Of a DNA stretch of 33,388 bases, positions 1-11,079 are shown piece after piece. The notes under the pieces were generated by a model, which saw only the letters and a program-made list of their open reading frames with translations, was not told the DNA's origin and did no database searches. The first letter of the stretch is position 1, and the number at the start of each line of letters is the position of its first letter. Location: NCBI GenBank assembly GCA_022768745.1, contig JALELK010000004.1:1-33388 (forward strand), given 5' to 3'. A program made the translations under genes and the position numbers. The DNA comes from Lachnospiraceae bacterium. GTDB taxonomy: Bacteria > Bacillota > Clostridia > Lachnospirales > Lachnospiraceae.

Positions 1-416
1 ACTCCGCTTTTTATCAAACCTTCCAAAAAAACAGCCTCATCATTTAATCGGTTTTTCGTCACCGCTACTTCCAATCCATATCCTTTTTCCGTCAACACAT
101 CCTCAATCCCATCATAAATTCTGGGGAACAGATAATCGGAATAATAACTCATCAACAAACCTACGCGGGGGCCTTTGTTCTCGTTGGTAATACCCTCATA
201 AGATACATAAGTTCCACTCCCCCGCACCCGGGTAATTAATTTTTCATCCTCTAACTTCTGTAGCGCCGTGCGAACAGTCTGCCGGGAATATCCAAATTTT
301 TTCTGCAAACTGGTCTCCGACGGAAATTTTTCAGAATTCTTCAAAACACCACTGGTTATCAGCGTATGCGCCCAATGATATAATTTTTCATATTTCAGAT
401 TATCTGAATTCTGCAT
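1..416 (-). CDS. AraR-like GntR-family transcriptional regulator (C-terminus outside window)
   Basis: The gene runs off the left edge, so only about 138 N-terminal residues are visible. They begin MQNSDNLKYEKLY and contain a GntR winged helix (PSETSLQKKFGYSRQTVRTAL, then a wing with RVRGSGTYV). The start of a LacI/periplasmic-binding-protein-like effector domain follows (RVGLLMSYYSDYLFPRIYDGIEDVL). This GntR plus LacI-type fusion is the architecture of the arabinose repressor AraR. Known AraR proteins repress arabinose uptake and catabolism genes until L-arabinose binds. The start is 11 bases past the stop of the upstream permease, with an AGAGAGG ribosome site, so the two are probably co-transcribed. 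Genes for arabinose catabolism (araD, ribulokinase) lie near the other end of the window, which fits but does not prove an arabinose role. Confidence 0.75.
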   Translation of the reverse strand, partial: MQNSDNLKYEKLYHWAHTLITSGVLKNSEKFPSETSLQKKFGYSRQTVRTALQKLEDEKLITRVRGSGTYVSYEGITNENKGPRVGLLMSYYSDYLFPRIYDGIEDVLTEKGYGLEVAVTKNRLNDEAVFLEGLIKSG

Positions 417-427
417 AGTTGCCTCTC

Positions 428-1180
428 TTACTTGATGACCTGAATGGATTCTCTATCTGCAAATACTACAACGAAAATCAGGAATACAACACCTTGAATC
501 AACTGCATCATCTGTGTTGTGAATCCCATCATCGTAAGTCCACTGTTCAACACAATATAAAGAAGTGAACCAACAATAATATTCTCAAAACGAACCTTAG
601 CTCCACTGGAAATTGGCATTCCGCCAAGTACCAGCGCGATCAAAATCTGTGTCTCCAACTGATTTCCGCCAGAAGAGGTAACTGAACCAACTTTAATTAC
701 ATTGATAAATGCTGCAAAACCGGTAATGGCTCCTGCCAAAACATAAATCCAAAACTTCATCCGGTCTGTACGGATTCCGGAAAACATAGCTGCTTTCTCT
801 CCGGCACCAATTGCCTTTAAATAGGTTCCGAACTTTGTAAAACGGAACAGAATAAAACCAATTGCCAAAATAATCACTGTACAGGTTGTCTTTAATGCTG
901 TGCTATCCATCATAACCAGTTGTGCGGAACCGGAAACCGGCGCATTTGTGGTCAGATATTTGATAAATCCACGGAATAAAAACATGGTACAGATCGTAAC
1001 AATAAAGGACTTGATCTTACGGCATACGTAAAAATATCCGTTGATGGCTCCAATGGCAGCTCCGGCAGCAATACCACCTAAAATAGCCAATGGAATACTG
1101 TATTTTGACAATACACAAACCACAATCGAAGCAATTCCCAAAATGGAACCCTGAGAAAAATCCAGGCCACCCATATACAT
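428..1180 (-). pseudogene. Sugar ABC transporter permease (RbsC/AraH-type, BPD_transp_2), 5'-truncated
   Basis: This 250-residue hydrophobic protein belongs to the ribose/arabinose/galactose permease family. Close to its start is the family signature normally written GGIDLSVGS, here GGLDFSQGS at residues 4-12. The later loop (GIRTDRMKFWIY) and LVLGGMPISSGAKVRF near residue 190 also match. Family members usually have about 320 residues, with one or two membrane segments before that signature. Here an in-frame TAA lies only five codons upstream of the first ATG, and no clear ribosome site is at proper distance. The N-terminal 60-70 residues are therefore missing. A deletion that joined a promoter region to the end of a sugar-transport operon is the simplest reading. 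It is probably a non-functional remnant, although translation from the internal ATG cannot be excluded. Confidence 0.7.
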
Positions 1181-1590
1181 TATTGAACGTATTTGTTACA
1201 TACTCCGATTATATGCATCTCCCTTTTTTATTTCAATAGAATACAAGCATTTTTTATTCCAAAGTTGTATTGTTCTATGTGATTTTTTTACTATTTTATC
1301 AGTTAAATCACCATTGTTTGTGTAACATGCTAGTCCAGGCTCCAAAAAAACACCCGTATTTTAAAGTTTTTTGGTTAATATGCCTATGGTTTTCTCCACA
1401 TCTCAAGCACCAACAATACAACTTCGTACAAGCCTGCGGTTGTATTGTCCTAAAACACATTTCCGTACAACCTGATATCGTAACCTCTCCTGTTTTCATT
1501 GACACCTCTTAATCCTACATTATATGATAGTGTCGTAAAACTGTTGTTTGTAACATTTATAATTAAAAAATCAAAAAGGAGATCAGAGTT
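1181..1590. promoter_or_regulatory. 410-base non-coding stretch with dyads and GTACAA-type boxes
   Basis: No convincing gene lies here; the two short overlapping reading frames on opposite strands have no family resemblance or good ribosome site. Several repeated words stand out. GTTGTATTGT occurs at 1264-1273 and again at 1439-1448, and its reverse complement ACAATACAAC occurs at 1413-1422. The last two form a perfect 10-bp dyad with a 16-base spacer. TTCGTACAA at 1423-1431 and TTCCGTACAA at 1461-1470 resemble the right half (CGTACAA) of the AraR box known from Bacillus subtilis. An AraR-like regulator is encoded at the window's left edge. This may be the surviving control region of a deleted sugar operon; that is inference. 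Confidence 0.4.
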
Positions 1591-1833
1591 ATGAAGGTAA
1601 TGAACATTGAAAATCCAGAAGAATTTTTACAGGTAATTGATTCCTGTGAAGGTCAGGTAGAATTGATTACAGCCGATGGTGACCGGTTAAATTTAAAATC
1701 CAAACTGTGTCAGCTTATCTCTTTAACCACCGTATTCTCTTCCAGTTCCGCAATTCCTGAGATGGAAATCATCGCACATGAAGCTGATGACTCCAAGCGA
1801 ATTATGGATTATCTTATGAGAGGTAAGATATAA
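1591..1833 (+). CDS. Small HPr-like protein lacking the active-site histidine
   Basis: This 80-residue protein is preceded by a strong AAAGGAG site 9 bases before the ATG. I read it as a divergent HPr-fold protein. The stretch GQVELITADGDRLNLKSKL (residues 21-39) lines up with the HPr segment around Ser46, whose hallmark is a lysine-serine pair before the second helix, so Ser37 would be the Ser46 equivalent. The region that should carry the phosphorylated His15 is NIENPEEFL and has no histidine. It could not act as a PTS phosphocarrier but might be a regulatory target of HPr kinase, as Crh is in Bacillus. It converges on the sugar-ABC ATPase gene and shares a terminator with it. The fold assignment is by eye only; a lineage-specific protein of other function remains possible. 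Confidence 0.5.
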   Translation: MKVMNIENPEEFLQVIDSCEGQVELITADGDRLNLKSKLCQLISLTTVFSSSSAIPEMEIIAHEADDSKRIMDYLMRGKI

Positions 1834-1865
1834 TTTTTATTCTTCAATTAAATTATGAAACGCAA

Positions 1866-1900
1866 AAAGACCTTTGAATCTATATGATTCAAAGGTCTTT
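1866..1900. terminator. Bidirectional intrinsic terminator
   Basis: A perfect 15-bp stem (AAAGACCTTTGAATC, 5-base loop TATAT, then its complement) lies between the convergent HPr-like gene ending at 1833 and the ATPase gene ending at 1934. The arms begin with A-runs and end with T-runs, so it can terminate both transcripts. Confidence 0.85.
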
Positions 1901-1933
1901 CTGATATAAATAGGAAGATAAATAAGAAAAAGA

Positions 1934-3046
1934 CTAGTTTGTAATTACCTGTTCTGATTCCTTGTCGAAGAAGTGTGCATGCTCCATATCAAGCGCAAAC
2001 TTCACAGTATCTCCAGCTTTTGCATTTGTTCTAGGATCAACACGAGCGGTAACCTGAGTTCCTGCATAATCAAAATACAAGAACACTTCAGCACCCAAAA
2101 GCTCGTATACCTTAATCTTTGACTCAATTACTGAGTTTGGTGAAGCTTCGATAAACATCTGGGAATCATGAATATCTTCTGGACGAATACCAAGCACAAC
2201 GGTCTTTCCGTCATATCCGCCGTCAACCAATGCCTTTGCTTTTGCGGGTGGAACTGTAATAGATGCATCGCCAACCTTTGCTGTAACAGTCTCACCTGAA
2301 ACAGAAATCTGTGCATCCATAAAGTTCATCTGCGGTGAACCAATAAATCCTGCTACGAATAAGTTCTGTGGCTTATTGTAAAGATTATGAGGTGTATCAA
2401 TCTGCTGAACAACACCATCTTTCATAACTACGATTCTGGTACCCAATGTCATAGCTTCTGTCTGATCATGTGTAACGTAGATGATAGTTGCACCCAAATT
2501 CTCATGAAGTTTTGAAATCTCAATTCTCATCTGAACACGAAGTTTTGCATCCAAGTTTGAAAGAGGCTCATCCATAAGGAATACCTTAGGATTACGAACG
2601 ATAGCACGACCCATAGCAACACGCTGACGCTGTCCACCGGAAAGAGCCTTTGGCTTACGGTCTAATAATTTCTCCAAATCAAGAATCTGAGCTGCCTCAC
2701 GAACCTTCTTGTCAATTTCATCCTTTGGAAGTTTACGAAGCTTCAAGCCGAATGCCATGTTATCATATACTGTCATATGTGGATACAAAGCATAGTTCTG
2801 GAATACCATTGCGATATCTCTATCCTTTGGCTCAACATCATTCATAACCTTTCCGTCGATTGTAAGCTCACCGCTTGAAATGTCTTCCAAACCAGCAATC
2901 ATACGAAGTGTTGTAGACTTACCACATCCTGAAGGTCCAACGAAAATGATGAACTCTTTGTCCTGAATATCTAAGTTAAAATCCTTTACTGCGTGGAATC
3001 CGTTTGGATATATTTTGTTAATATCCTTTAATGTAATACTTGCCAT
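1934..3046 (-). CDS. msmX: Sugar ABC transporter ATP-binding protein, UgpC/MsmX/MalK family
   Basis: This 370-residue ATPase powers CUT1-type sugar importers. All ABC motifs are present: Walker A GPSGCGKST at 37-45, Q-loop Gln83, signature LSGGQRQRVAMGRA from 135, Walker B VFLMDEP from 155 and the switch histidine His193. A C-terminal TOBE-like regulatory region follows, as in MalK. In Firmicutes, proteins of this family (MsmX, MsmK) serve several importers from a single locus. No permease or binding-protein gene adjoins it, so it is probably such a shared ATPase. The galactoside importer at 9312-12488 has no ATPase of its own and is a natural client. It follows a histidine-less HPr-like gene with a 36-base gap, probably in one transcript. 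The symbol is by analogy. Confidence 0.93.
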   Translation of the reverse strand: MASITLKDINKIYPNGFHAVKDFNLDIQDKEFIIFVGPSGCGKSTTLRMIAGLEDISSGELTIDGKVMNDVEPKDRDIAMVFQNYALYPHMTVYDNMAFGLKLRKLPKDEIDKKVREAAQILDLEKLLDRKPKALSGGQRQRVAMGRAIVRNPKVFLMDEPLSNLDAKLRVQMRIEISKLHENLGATIIYVTHDQTEAMTLGTRIVVMKDGVVQQIDTPHNLYNKPQNLFVAGFIGSPQMNFMDAQISVSGETVTAKVGDASITVPPAKAKALVDGGYDGKTVVLGIRPEDIHDSQMFIEASPNSVIESKIKVYELLGAEVFLYFDYAGTQVTARVDPRTNAKAGDTVKFALDMEHAHFFDKESEQVITN

Positions 3047-3082
3047 AATAATTTGTCCTCTCTTATCTTTTTTGTATCATTA

Positions 3083-3316
3083 TTATTTTACAATGAACTC
3101 GTCAATGTCAGCTAAAATAGCATCGACGTCATTATCCTTTTGAATGTTTAACTTGAGATTCTGTGATAAATCCAAGCTAAAAATACCCATAATAGATTTT
3201 GCATCAATCACATAGCGATCACAAACCAAATCAAAATCATTATCATACACGGTAATCGCATTTACAAACTTCTTAACCTTATCAATTGAATTGATGTTTA
3301 CAACTACTGATGTCAT
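3083..3316 (-). CDS. Crh/HPr-like protein with His15 replaced by Asp
   Basis: This 77-residue protein has a recognisable HPr fold. The strongest match is DAKSIMGIFSLDLSQNLKLNI, equivalent to the HPr segment KSIMGVMSLG, so the Ser46 equivalent is Ser41. The N-terminal active-site region that reads GIHARPA in HPr reads SIDKVKK here, with Asp12 in the histidine position. Known HPr needs that histidine to carry phosphate. Bacillus Crh also lost it (Gln) and acts only as a Ser46-phosphorylated corepressor of CcpA. A regulatory role in carbon catabolite control, or on the neighbouring sugar ATPase, is inferred. The start is ATG 3316, because AAAGGAG lies 11 bases upstream; a TTG three codons earlier sits too close to that site. 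A consensus promoter lies upstream. Confidence 0.75.
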   Translation of the reverse strand: MTSVVVNINSIDKVKKFVNAITVYDNDFDLVCDRYVIDAKSIMGIFSLDLSQNLKLNIQKDNDVDAILADIDEFIVK

Positions 3317-3374
3317 AATAAGCAAATCTCCTTTCCCTTACTAACCGGGTTTACACCCCTCACTACATAATGTC

Positions 3375-3403
3375 ATTATAGAAAATTTCCCAAACCCGGA
3401 CAA
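3375..3403 (-). promoter_or_regulatory. Sigma-A promoter for the HPr-like/ATPase operon
   Basis: On the minus strand TTGTCC (3403-3398) and TATAAT (3380-3375) are separated by exactly 17 bases. Transcription would begin near 3368, about 50 bases before the HPr-like start codon. Confidence 0.65.
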
Positions 3404-3468
3404 TGTTAAAATGACCAAAGAATTTTTCTTTTCTTCGTCACTATAACGGATAATTCTTTTTAACCGTC

Positions 3469-3497
3469 TTGATTATTAAATTTGTGTTCTTTATAAT
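3469..3497 (+). promoter_or_regulatory. Sigma-A promoter for the PucR-type regulator
   Basis: TTGATT (3469-3474), 17 bases, then a perfect TATAAT (3492-3497). Transcription would start near 3504. This rules out any start codon before that point and supports ATG 3535 for the gene. Confidence 0.75.
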
Positions 3498-3534
3498 CTT
3501 ACATATAGCTAAGTTTGAAAGGATTTTGGAGAAA

Positions 3535-4431
3535 ATGGATGCAAAAGAACAGATTCTGGACTTATTGGAACAACTGCATTCCCAGACAGGAATCGCATTT
3601 TCCATCGATGAAAATTCTAAGAATGATGAGGATACCATAGGTATCTTGAAAAATATGTTACACGCTCAACACAGTGGCACTTCCAAGGAAGGTTTCTGGC
3701 GTAATTTACTTTTAGGGATTCTCTCTCCCGAAGAAATTATCCAGGGAGCGCACCGGTTCCACATCGAACGTCAGACTCTATTTTTTCCCATTTTTGTGGA
3801 GAGTAAACAGCCTTTTTCCTCTATGGAGCAGTCCGTCTTCTCCCAGTATTTTTCTTCCGGAGCAGATGTCTTAGTGCCAATTGATGATTGTCACACAGCT
3901 ATTCTGCATCAGGAAAAACAACCTTTGTCTGCTGATTCCATGAAAAAGAAGGTTTATGACCTTCAGGCTATGTTGGAGGCCGAAGCTATGGTGTCCATCA
4001 ACATTGCCTATGACCAGCTCTGCGAAACCATTGACGCACTGCCGGCAATATTTTTAAACATTTCAACCGCTATGGAAATCGGTTCTATCTTTTATCCCAC
4101 CCAGCACATTTTCTGGGCCCACGACCTGGGAATGGGGAAATTGATTTATCACCTTCCGGAAAACATCTGTCAGGAATACATTGACGACCACTTCCGGGGA
4201 CTTCAGGTCGACCAATTAGATGAAGAAACCCTCCATACCATATATGTTTTTTTGGAGAGTGGCCTCAGCATCGCAGAGTGCGCAAGAAAACTTTATCTTC
4301 ACCGAAACACTCTCATTTACCGTCTGGACAAAATACAAAAAAATACAGGCCTTGACATCCGAAAATTCGATGATGCCATGACCTGTAAAGTTGCACTTAT
4401 GATGTCTACCTATCTGCTGCAGAAGAACTAA
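3535..4431 (+). CDS. PucR/CdaR-type transcriptional regulator
   Basis: This is a 298-residue regulator. The C-terminus (about residues 230-298) is the PucR-type helix-turn-helix: LHTIYVFLESGLSIAECARKLYLHRNTLIYRLDKI in outline, with the invariant HRNTLIYRL core. Such proteins often sense metabolites through the N-terminal half. Here that part (residues 1-220) has no domain I recognise with confidence. ATG 3535 is chosen because GGAG lies a few bases upstream and the promoter ends at 3497. The gene diverges from the HPr-like/ATPase pair, which suggests that it controls them, and it converges on galK with a 4-base overlap of the stop codons. The target is an inference from position. Confidence 0.8.
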   Translation: MDAKEQILDLLEQLHSQTGIAFSIDENSKNDEDTIGILKNMLHAQHSGTSKEGFWRNLLLGILSPEEIIQGAHRFHIERQTLFFPIFVESKQPFSSMEQSVFSQYFSSGADVLVPIDDCHTAILHQEKQPLSADSMKKKVYDLQAMLEAEAMVSINIAYDQLCETIDALPAIFLNISTAMEIGSIFYPTQHIFWAHDLGMGKLIYHLPENICQEYIDDHFRGLQVDQLDEETLHTIYVFLESGLSIAECARKLYLHRNTLIYRLDKIQKNTGLDIRKFDDAMTCKVALMMSTYLLQKN

Positions 4432-5600
4432 ACAGTTCTTCTTGCGCCTTCACCGATATCTACCACATAAAACTCTGCATCAATACCGGTTTTTTCTTTA
4501 TAGGCTTTTCCTACTTTGTCCATAAATTCATCTACGGATTCATTTTTAACAATGCTTACGGTACATCCACCGAAACCGCCTCCGGTGATTCTGGAACCGA
4601 TAACTCCGTCAATCTTCCATGCTTCATCCACCAGAACATCAATCTCCTCGCAGGAGACCTTGTAATCATCCCGAAGGGAAATGTGAGACTGATTCATCAG
4701 TTCTCCAAACTGCTTCAAATCATTGTTTTTCAAAGCTGCTACAGCCTTAATGGTTCTCTGATTTTCTGTAACTGCGTGCTTTGCTCTTTTTTGTCTCTCT
4801 GCATCCTTGATTACAGACTTGTTTGCCTCAAAAGTCGCCTCATCCAAATCTCCAAGGCTCTCTATATCACATACTGTCTGCAATTCTTCCAATGCCTTTG
4901 CACATTCTTCTCTTCTCTCATTGTATTTTCCGTCAACAAGACTATGCTTTACCTTGCTGTTGGCAATAACAATCTTTGCATCCGGAAGCTGAATCTTTGC
5001 ATACTCATAAGATAAATCACTGGTATCCAAGAAAATAGCATGGTCTTTTTTGCCCATTGCCACTGCAAACTGATCCATAATTCCGCAATTACATCCATTA
5101 AAATTATTTTCAGAGTACTGGCCAATCAATGCCAAATCAATCATAGACAAGTCATCAAAACCATACAAATCTCTGAGAATTACTCCTGTCAAAACTTCCA
5201 GAGATGCAGATGAAGAAAGACCGGAACCATTTGGGATATTTCCCCAGATTGCCATATCAAATCCCTGGGTAAGCTTTTTGCCTTTTCCGTCAAAAGCCCA
5301 AACCACACCCAAAGGATAATTCGCCCATCCATAGGATTTCTGGTAACTTAAATCATCCAAAGTCACCTCTACTACCGCAGCGTTTTCCAAGTTCGCAGAA
5401 TAAAAGTGAATCTTGTTATCCTCTCTCTTTTTGGCAACGCCATATGTACCGATGGTCAGTGCACACGGAAATACATGTCCTCCATTGTAATCTGTATGCT
5501 CTCCAATCAGATTTACACGTCCCGGGGCAAAATACTCTCTGATTTCCCCGTCCGTTCCGTAAATCTCTTCAAATTTTTCTCTCAATTGCACTTCGTTCAT
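4428..5600 (-). CDS. galK: Galactokinase
   Basis: This 390-residue GHMP kinase phosphorylates galactose at C1 with ATP, the first step of the Leloir pathway. The galactokinase signature is at residues 26-39 (PGRVNLIGEHTDYN), the ATP-binding motif at 122-131 (IPNGSGLSSS), the catalytic Asp in GIMDQF at 176, and the third GHMP motif TGGGFGGC at 339-346. Length is normal for bacterial GalK. It follows a small membrane-protein gene by 12 bases with an AAAGGAG site and lies downstream of lacZ, although a terminator separates it from the lacZ transcript. GalT and GalE are not in the window. It would use galactose released by LacZ. Confidence 0.97.
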   Translation of the reverse strand: MNEVQLREKFEEIYGTDGEIREYFAPGRVNLIGEHTDYNGGHVFPCALTIGTYGVAKKREDNKIHFYSANLENAAVVEVTLDDLSYQKSYGWANYPLGVVWAFDGKGKKLTQGFDMAIWGNIPNGSGLSSSASLEVLTGVILRDLYGFDDLSMIDLALIGQYSENNFNGCNCGIMDQFAVAMGKKDHAIFLDTSDLSYEYAKIQLPDAKIVIANSKVKHSLVDGKYNERREECAKALEELQTVCDIESLGDLDEATFEANKSVIKDAERQKRAKHAVTENQRTIKAVAALKNNDLKQFGELMNQSHISLRDDYKVSCEEIDVLVDEAWKIDGVIGSRITGGGFGGCTVSIVKNESVDEFMDKVGKAYKEKTGIDAEFYVVDIGEGARRTV

Positions 5601-5612
5601 GTGTAATCTCCT

Positions 5613-6122
5613 TTAAATATATACTTTGTCCGGGCTGATTCGTTTCATAGCCTCTAACATTTCCTGTCCGGGTTCAAATAATACCTTGGTCTCTGCTCCA
5701 CTGCCGGCATTTCGCACAATCATAGTGTAGTAAACCACATCCGGGTCATGGGAAGTACAGTCATATGTGGTCATATGTCTGCCAATATACGGTTGTACCG
5801 GCTCTGTCTTTGACTTTGCAACCACAACCACATCCTTCATCTCACATTCCACCAAATCTTTTCTTCTGCGTTTACGTCTGATTCTGGTAATTTCCAGCAA
5901 TCCGTTGGTATACACATAATCAAAGTCCAGCTTCGCATTCTGGGATACAAAGTAGGTAACGATAATCATCACCACCAAAGGAATACCAAACAATGCATAA
6001 TTCACAAACACAAACTGAAACGCAACTAAAATCGTGGCAATAATCAGTAAAATATTAAGCCCCCTTGTCACTGTCGGCACCTGTCTGTGAACAGATTCTT
6101 CTATATAAATATCCTGATACAC
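5613..6122 (-). CDS. DUF6106-like small membrane protein
   Basis: A 169-residue protein with two adjacent membrane segments (about residues 22-58) followed by a soluble C-terminal domain. The overall plan resembles the small membrane proteins called DUF6106 in Clostridia. After the membrane segments comes a basic stretch (RIRRKRRRKD, near 80-90), a typical cytoplasmic positive patch, and then a beta-rich region. No enzymatic motif is visible and the function is unknown. GGAGG lies before its ATG, and galK follows closely, so these two are probably one transcription unit. Confidence 0.6.
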   Translation of the reverse strand: MYQDIYIEESVHRQVPTVTRGLNILLIIATILVAFQFVFVNYALFGIPLVVMIIVTYFVSQNAKLDFDYVYTNGLLEITRIRRKRRRKDLVECEMKDVVVVAKSKTEPVQPYIGRHMTTYDCTSHDPDVVYYTMIVRNAGSGAETKVLFEPGQEMLEAMKRISPDKVYI

Positions 6123-6239
6123 GTTTCTCCTCCTAAATCATTCGTATTGCGGCTGGTTCCGTCAAAACCACCTACCTATTATAGCAAATATTATTTCTTC
6201 TTGAAACCCGGAATTCATGGATTCCTTATCTCTTAACAA

Positions 6240-6266
6240 AAAACTCCTGCATAAAGCAGGAGTTTT
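6240..6266 (-). terminator. Intrinsic terminator of the lacZ operon
   Basis: The stem AAAACTCCTGC / GCAGGAGTTTT with a 5-base loop begins 4 bases after the lacZ stop. On the minus strand it is followed by a T-tract. Confidence 0.85.
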
Positions 6267-6269
6267 CTT

Positions 6270-9293
<3,024 letters not shown>

Positions 9294-9311
9294 TTATTTC
9301 CCTTTTCTAAA

Positions 9312-10142
9312 CTATTTAACGGATCCGGTAATACCTTCCGCAAACTGCTTCTGTAATACGAAGAATACAATCATAGTCGGCAATGAGCAGAACAATACAC
9401 CCATCATAAGAACACCATAATCTGTAGTATAACCACTGGCGAGATTGGCAATTAACATTGGCATTGTCTGTGCTCTGGTATCTGCCATAACAACCTTTGG
9501 CCACAAATATGCATTCCATGCGTTCATAAATGTAATAACCGCTGCTGCTGCGTATGTAGACTTCATAACCGGCATATACATGCGGAAGAAAATCTGAAAT
9601 TCTGACAATCCATCCAAACGGGCTGCTTCCATAATATCAATCGGGAAGTTTCTGGAATTCTGTCGGAACATCATAATCAAAAACGGCGTAGAAATACTCG
9701 GTAAAATAAACGCCCAAACCGTATTCAATAAACCGGCTGCAGAAACCATCTTAAACAACGGAATCATAGTTGCAACCTGAGGAATCATCATAGCCAAAAG
9801 CAGAATAGAAAACACTCTGTCCTTTGCCTTATCATGATAAAGTTCAAATCCAAATCCGGCCAATGAACAAATCAAAAGTGCCACTAATGTCTGAACCACT
9901 GCATAAAGGAATGAATTTCCAAGTGCACCCCACAAATCGGTCTGTGATGTCAGCTTCTGGAAATTGTCCAATGCGTATGCACCAAAAGTGATTTTACCTC
10001 TGGCCACATCTACAGACTGGTTGGTAGCTGCCGCAATCATCCAATACAGTGGAAACACAGAAATGAATGAAAAAATAATCAAGAAAATATAAGTTGGTAT
10101 TAATCTTCGCTGTATAGCGGAACTGTTTTTCTTATTAGTCAC
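9312..10142 (-). CDS. Carbohydrate ABC transporter permease, MalG type (CUT1)
   Basis: An inner-membrane permease of about 276 residues with six predicted membrane segments. The EAA loop that contacts the ATPase reads EAARLDGLSEFQIFFRMYMPVM, roughly residues 175-197. I place the start at GTG 10142, because AGGTGA sits just upstream; a GTG three codons earlier has no ribosome site. That start overlaps the end of the upstream permease by 8 bases, so translation is probably coupled. It would pair with the MalF-type permease to form the membrane channel of a galactoside importer. The substrate is inferred from the adjoining lacZ. Confidence 0.92.
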   Translation of the reverse strand: MTNKKNSSAIQRRLIPTYIFLIIFSFISVFPLYWMIAAATNQSVDVARGKITFGAYALDNFQKLTSQTDLWGALGNSFLYAVVQTLVALLICSLAGFGFELYHDKAKDRVFSILLLAMMIPQVATMIPLFKMVSAAGLLNTVWAFILPSISTPFLIMMFRQNSRNFPIDIMEAARLDGLSEFQIFFRMYMPVMKSTYAAAAVITFMNAWNAYLWPKVVMADTRAQTMPMLIANLASGYTTDYGVLMMGVLFCSLPTMIVFFVLQKQFAEGITGSVK

Positions 10143-11037
10143 GGTTATCACCTACTTTCATACTGATTGCAGACAAGATGGCAACCAGAATAAAGATAAA
10201 GAATGACATTGCTGATGCATATCCAAACTTACCTACGCCCTGCCCAAATGCATTGTTATAAATGTAATGGGACATTGTCATTGTAGACATTGCCGGTCCG
10301 CCCTTTGTCAGGTTTACAGACTCATCAAACAACTGCAAGGTACCGTTGATGGACATAATCACCGTCATAACAATGGTAGGCATCAAAAGCGGAACTGTAA
10401 TCTTCCAGAATGTTTTCCATCCGTTAGCTCCGTCAATCTTTGCCGCCTCGTAAACAGAATATTCAATATTCTGTAAACCGGCCAGATAGAATACCATGTT
10501 GTATCCGGTCCATCTCCAAATCAAAGCAATAATGATAACTGCTCTGGCACTTCCTGTATTACCCAGGAAATTGTAGTTGCTTTCCAGAATCCCAAGACTT
10601 ACCAGCACCTGGTTAATCAAACCATCCTGTGCAAACAGAGATTTAAAAATCAAAGCATAGGATACCAAAGATGTTGCACATGGCAGGAATACCATGGTTC
10701 GGAATAATCCTCTGAATTTCAAATCTTTGTTGTTGAGTAACTGTGCCAAAAGAATGGCAAGTATCAACATAATCGGCACTTCAATTGCCAGATACAAAAA
10801 AGTGTTTCCTACAGAACGGAGAAATGTCCGGTCTGCAAACATTCGCAAGTAGTTATAATTTAGCGGATCTGCTGCCTTTGTATTTACACCGGTTCCGGTG
10901 GTGAATGATGTGATAAAGGCCTGAATCATAGGGTAAAAGCTAAACACTGCAATCATCAGTGTGGCAGGTGCCAAAAAAATCCATCCGGCACGTTGTTGTT
11001 TTGCCTGTATGTTCATCCCTTTCTTATTTTTACTCAA
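10135..11037 (-). CDS. Carbohydrate ABC transporter permease, MalF type (CUT1)
   Basis: A 300-residue membrane protein with about six segments. The EAA loop reads EAAKIDGANGWKTFWKITVP, the standard CUT1 form. The likely initiation codon is TTG at 11037, placed 8 bases after a strong AGGGGG site; an ATG seven codons in is the alternative. It sits between the lipoprotein binding protein and the MalG-type permease in the galactoside operon. A long hairpin lies in the gap before it and may lower its expression relative to the binding protein. Confidence 0.92.
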   Translation of the reverse strand: MSKNKKGMNIQAKQQRAGWIFLAPATLMIAVFSFYPMIQAFITSFTTGTGVNTKAADPLNYNYLRMFADRTFLRSVGNTFLYLAIEVPIMLILAILLAQLLNNKDLKFRGLFRTMVFLPCATSLVSYALIFKSLFAQDGLINQVLVSLGILESNYNFLGNTGSARAVIIIALIWRWTGYNMVFYLAGLQNIEYSVYEAAKIDGANGWKTFWKITVPLLMPTIVMTVIMSINGTLQLFDESVNLTKGGPAMSTMTMSHYIYNNAFGQGVGKFGYASAMSFFIFILVAILSAISMKVGDNRD

Positions 11038-11079
11038 TTTTGATTCCCCCTTTTATTTTCTCCGTCGAGATTTTAAGGA

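Noticed and set aside
1270-1512. Overlapping short reading frames on both strands (80 and 65 residues)
   Set aside because: Cys- and Trp-rich sequences without family likeness, no good ribosome site, and they overlap on opposite strands within a region full of operator-like repeats.
1591-1833. Poly(A) polymerase-like annotation for the first HPr-like protein
   Set aside because: At 80 residues with no nucleotidyltransferase motif, such a name could not be supported; the HPr-like reading explains its length and KS motif better.
3469-3534. N-terminal extension of the PucR-type regulator
   Set aside because: It would begin at a TTG that is itself the -35 element of the promoter.
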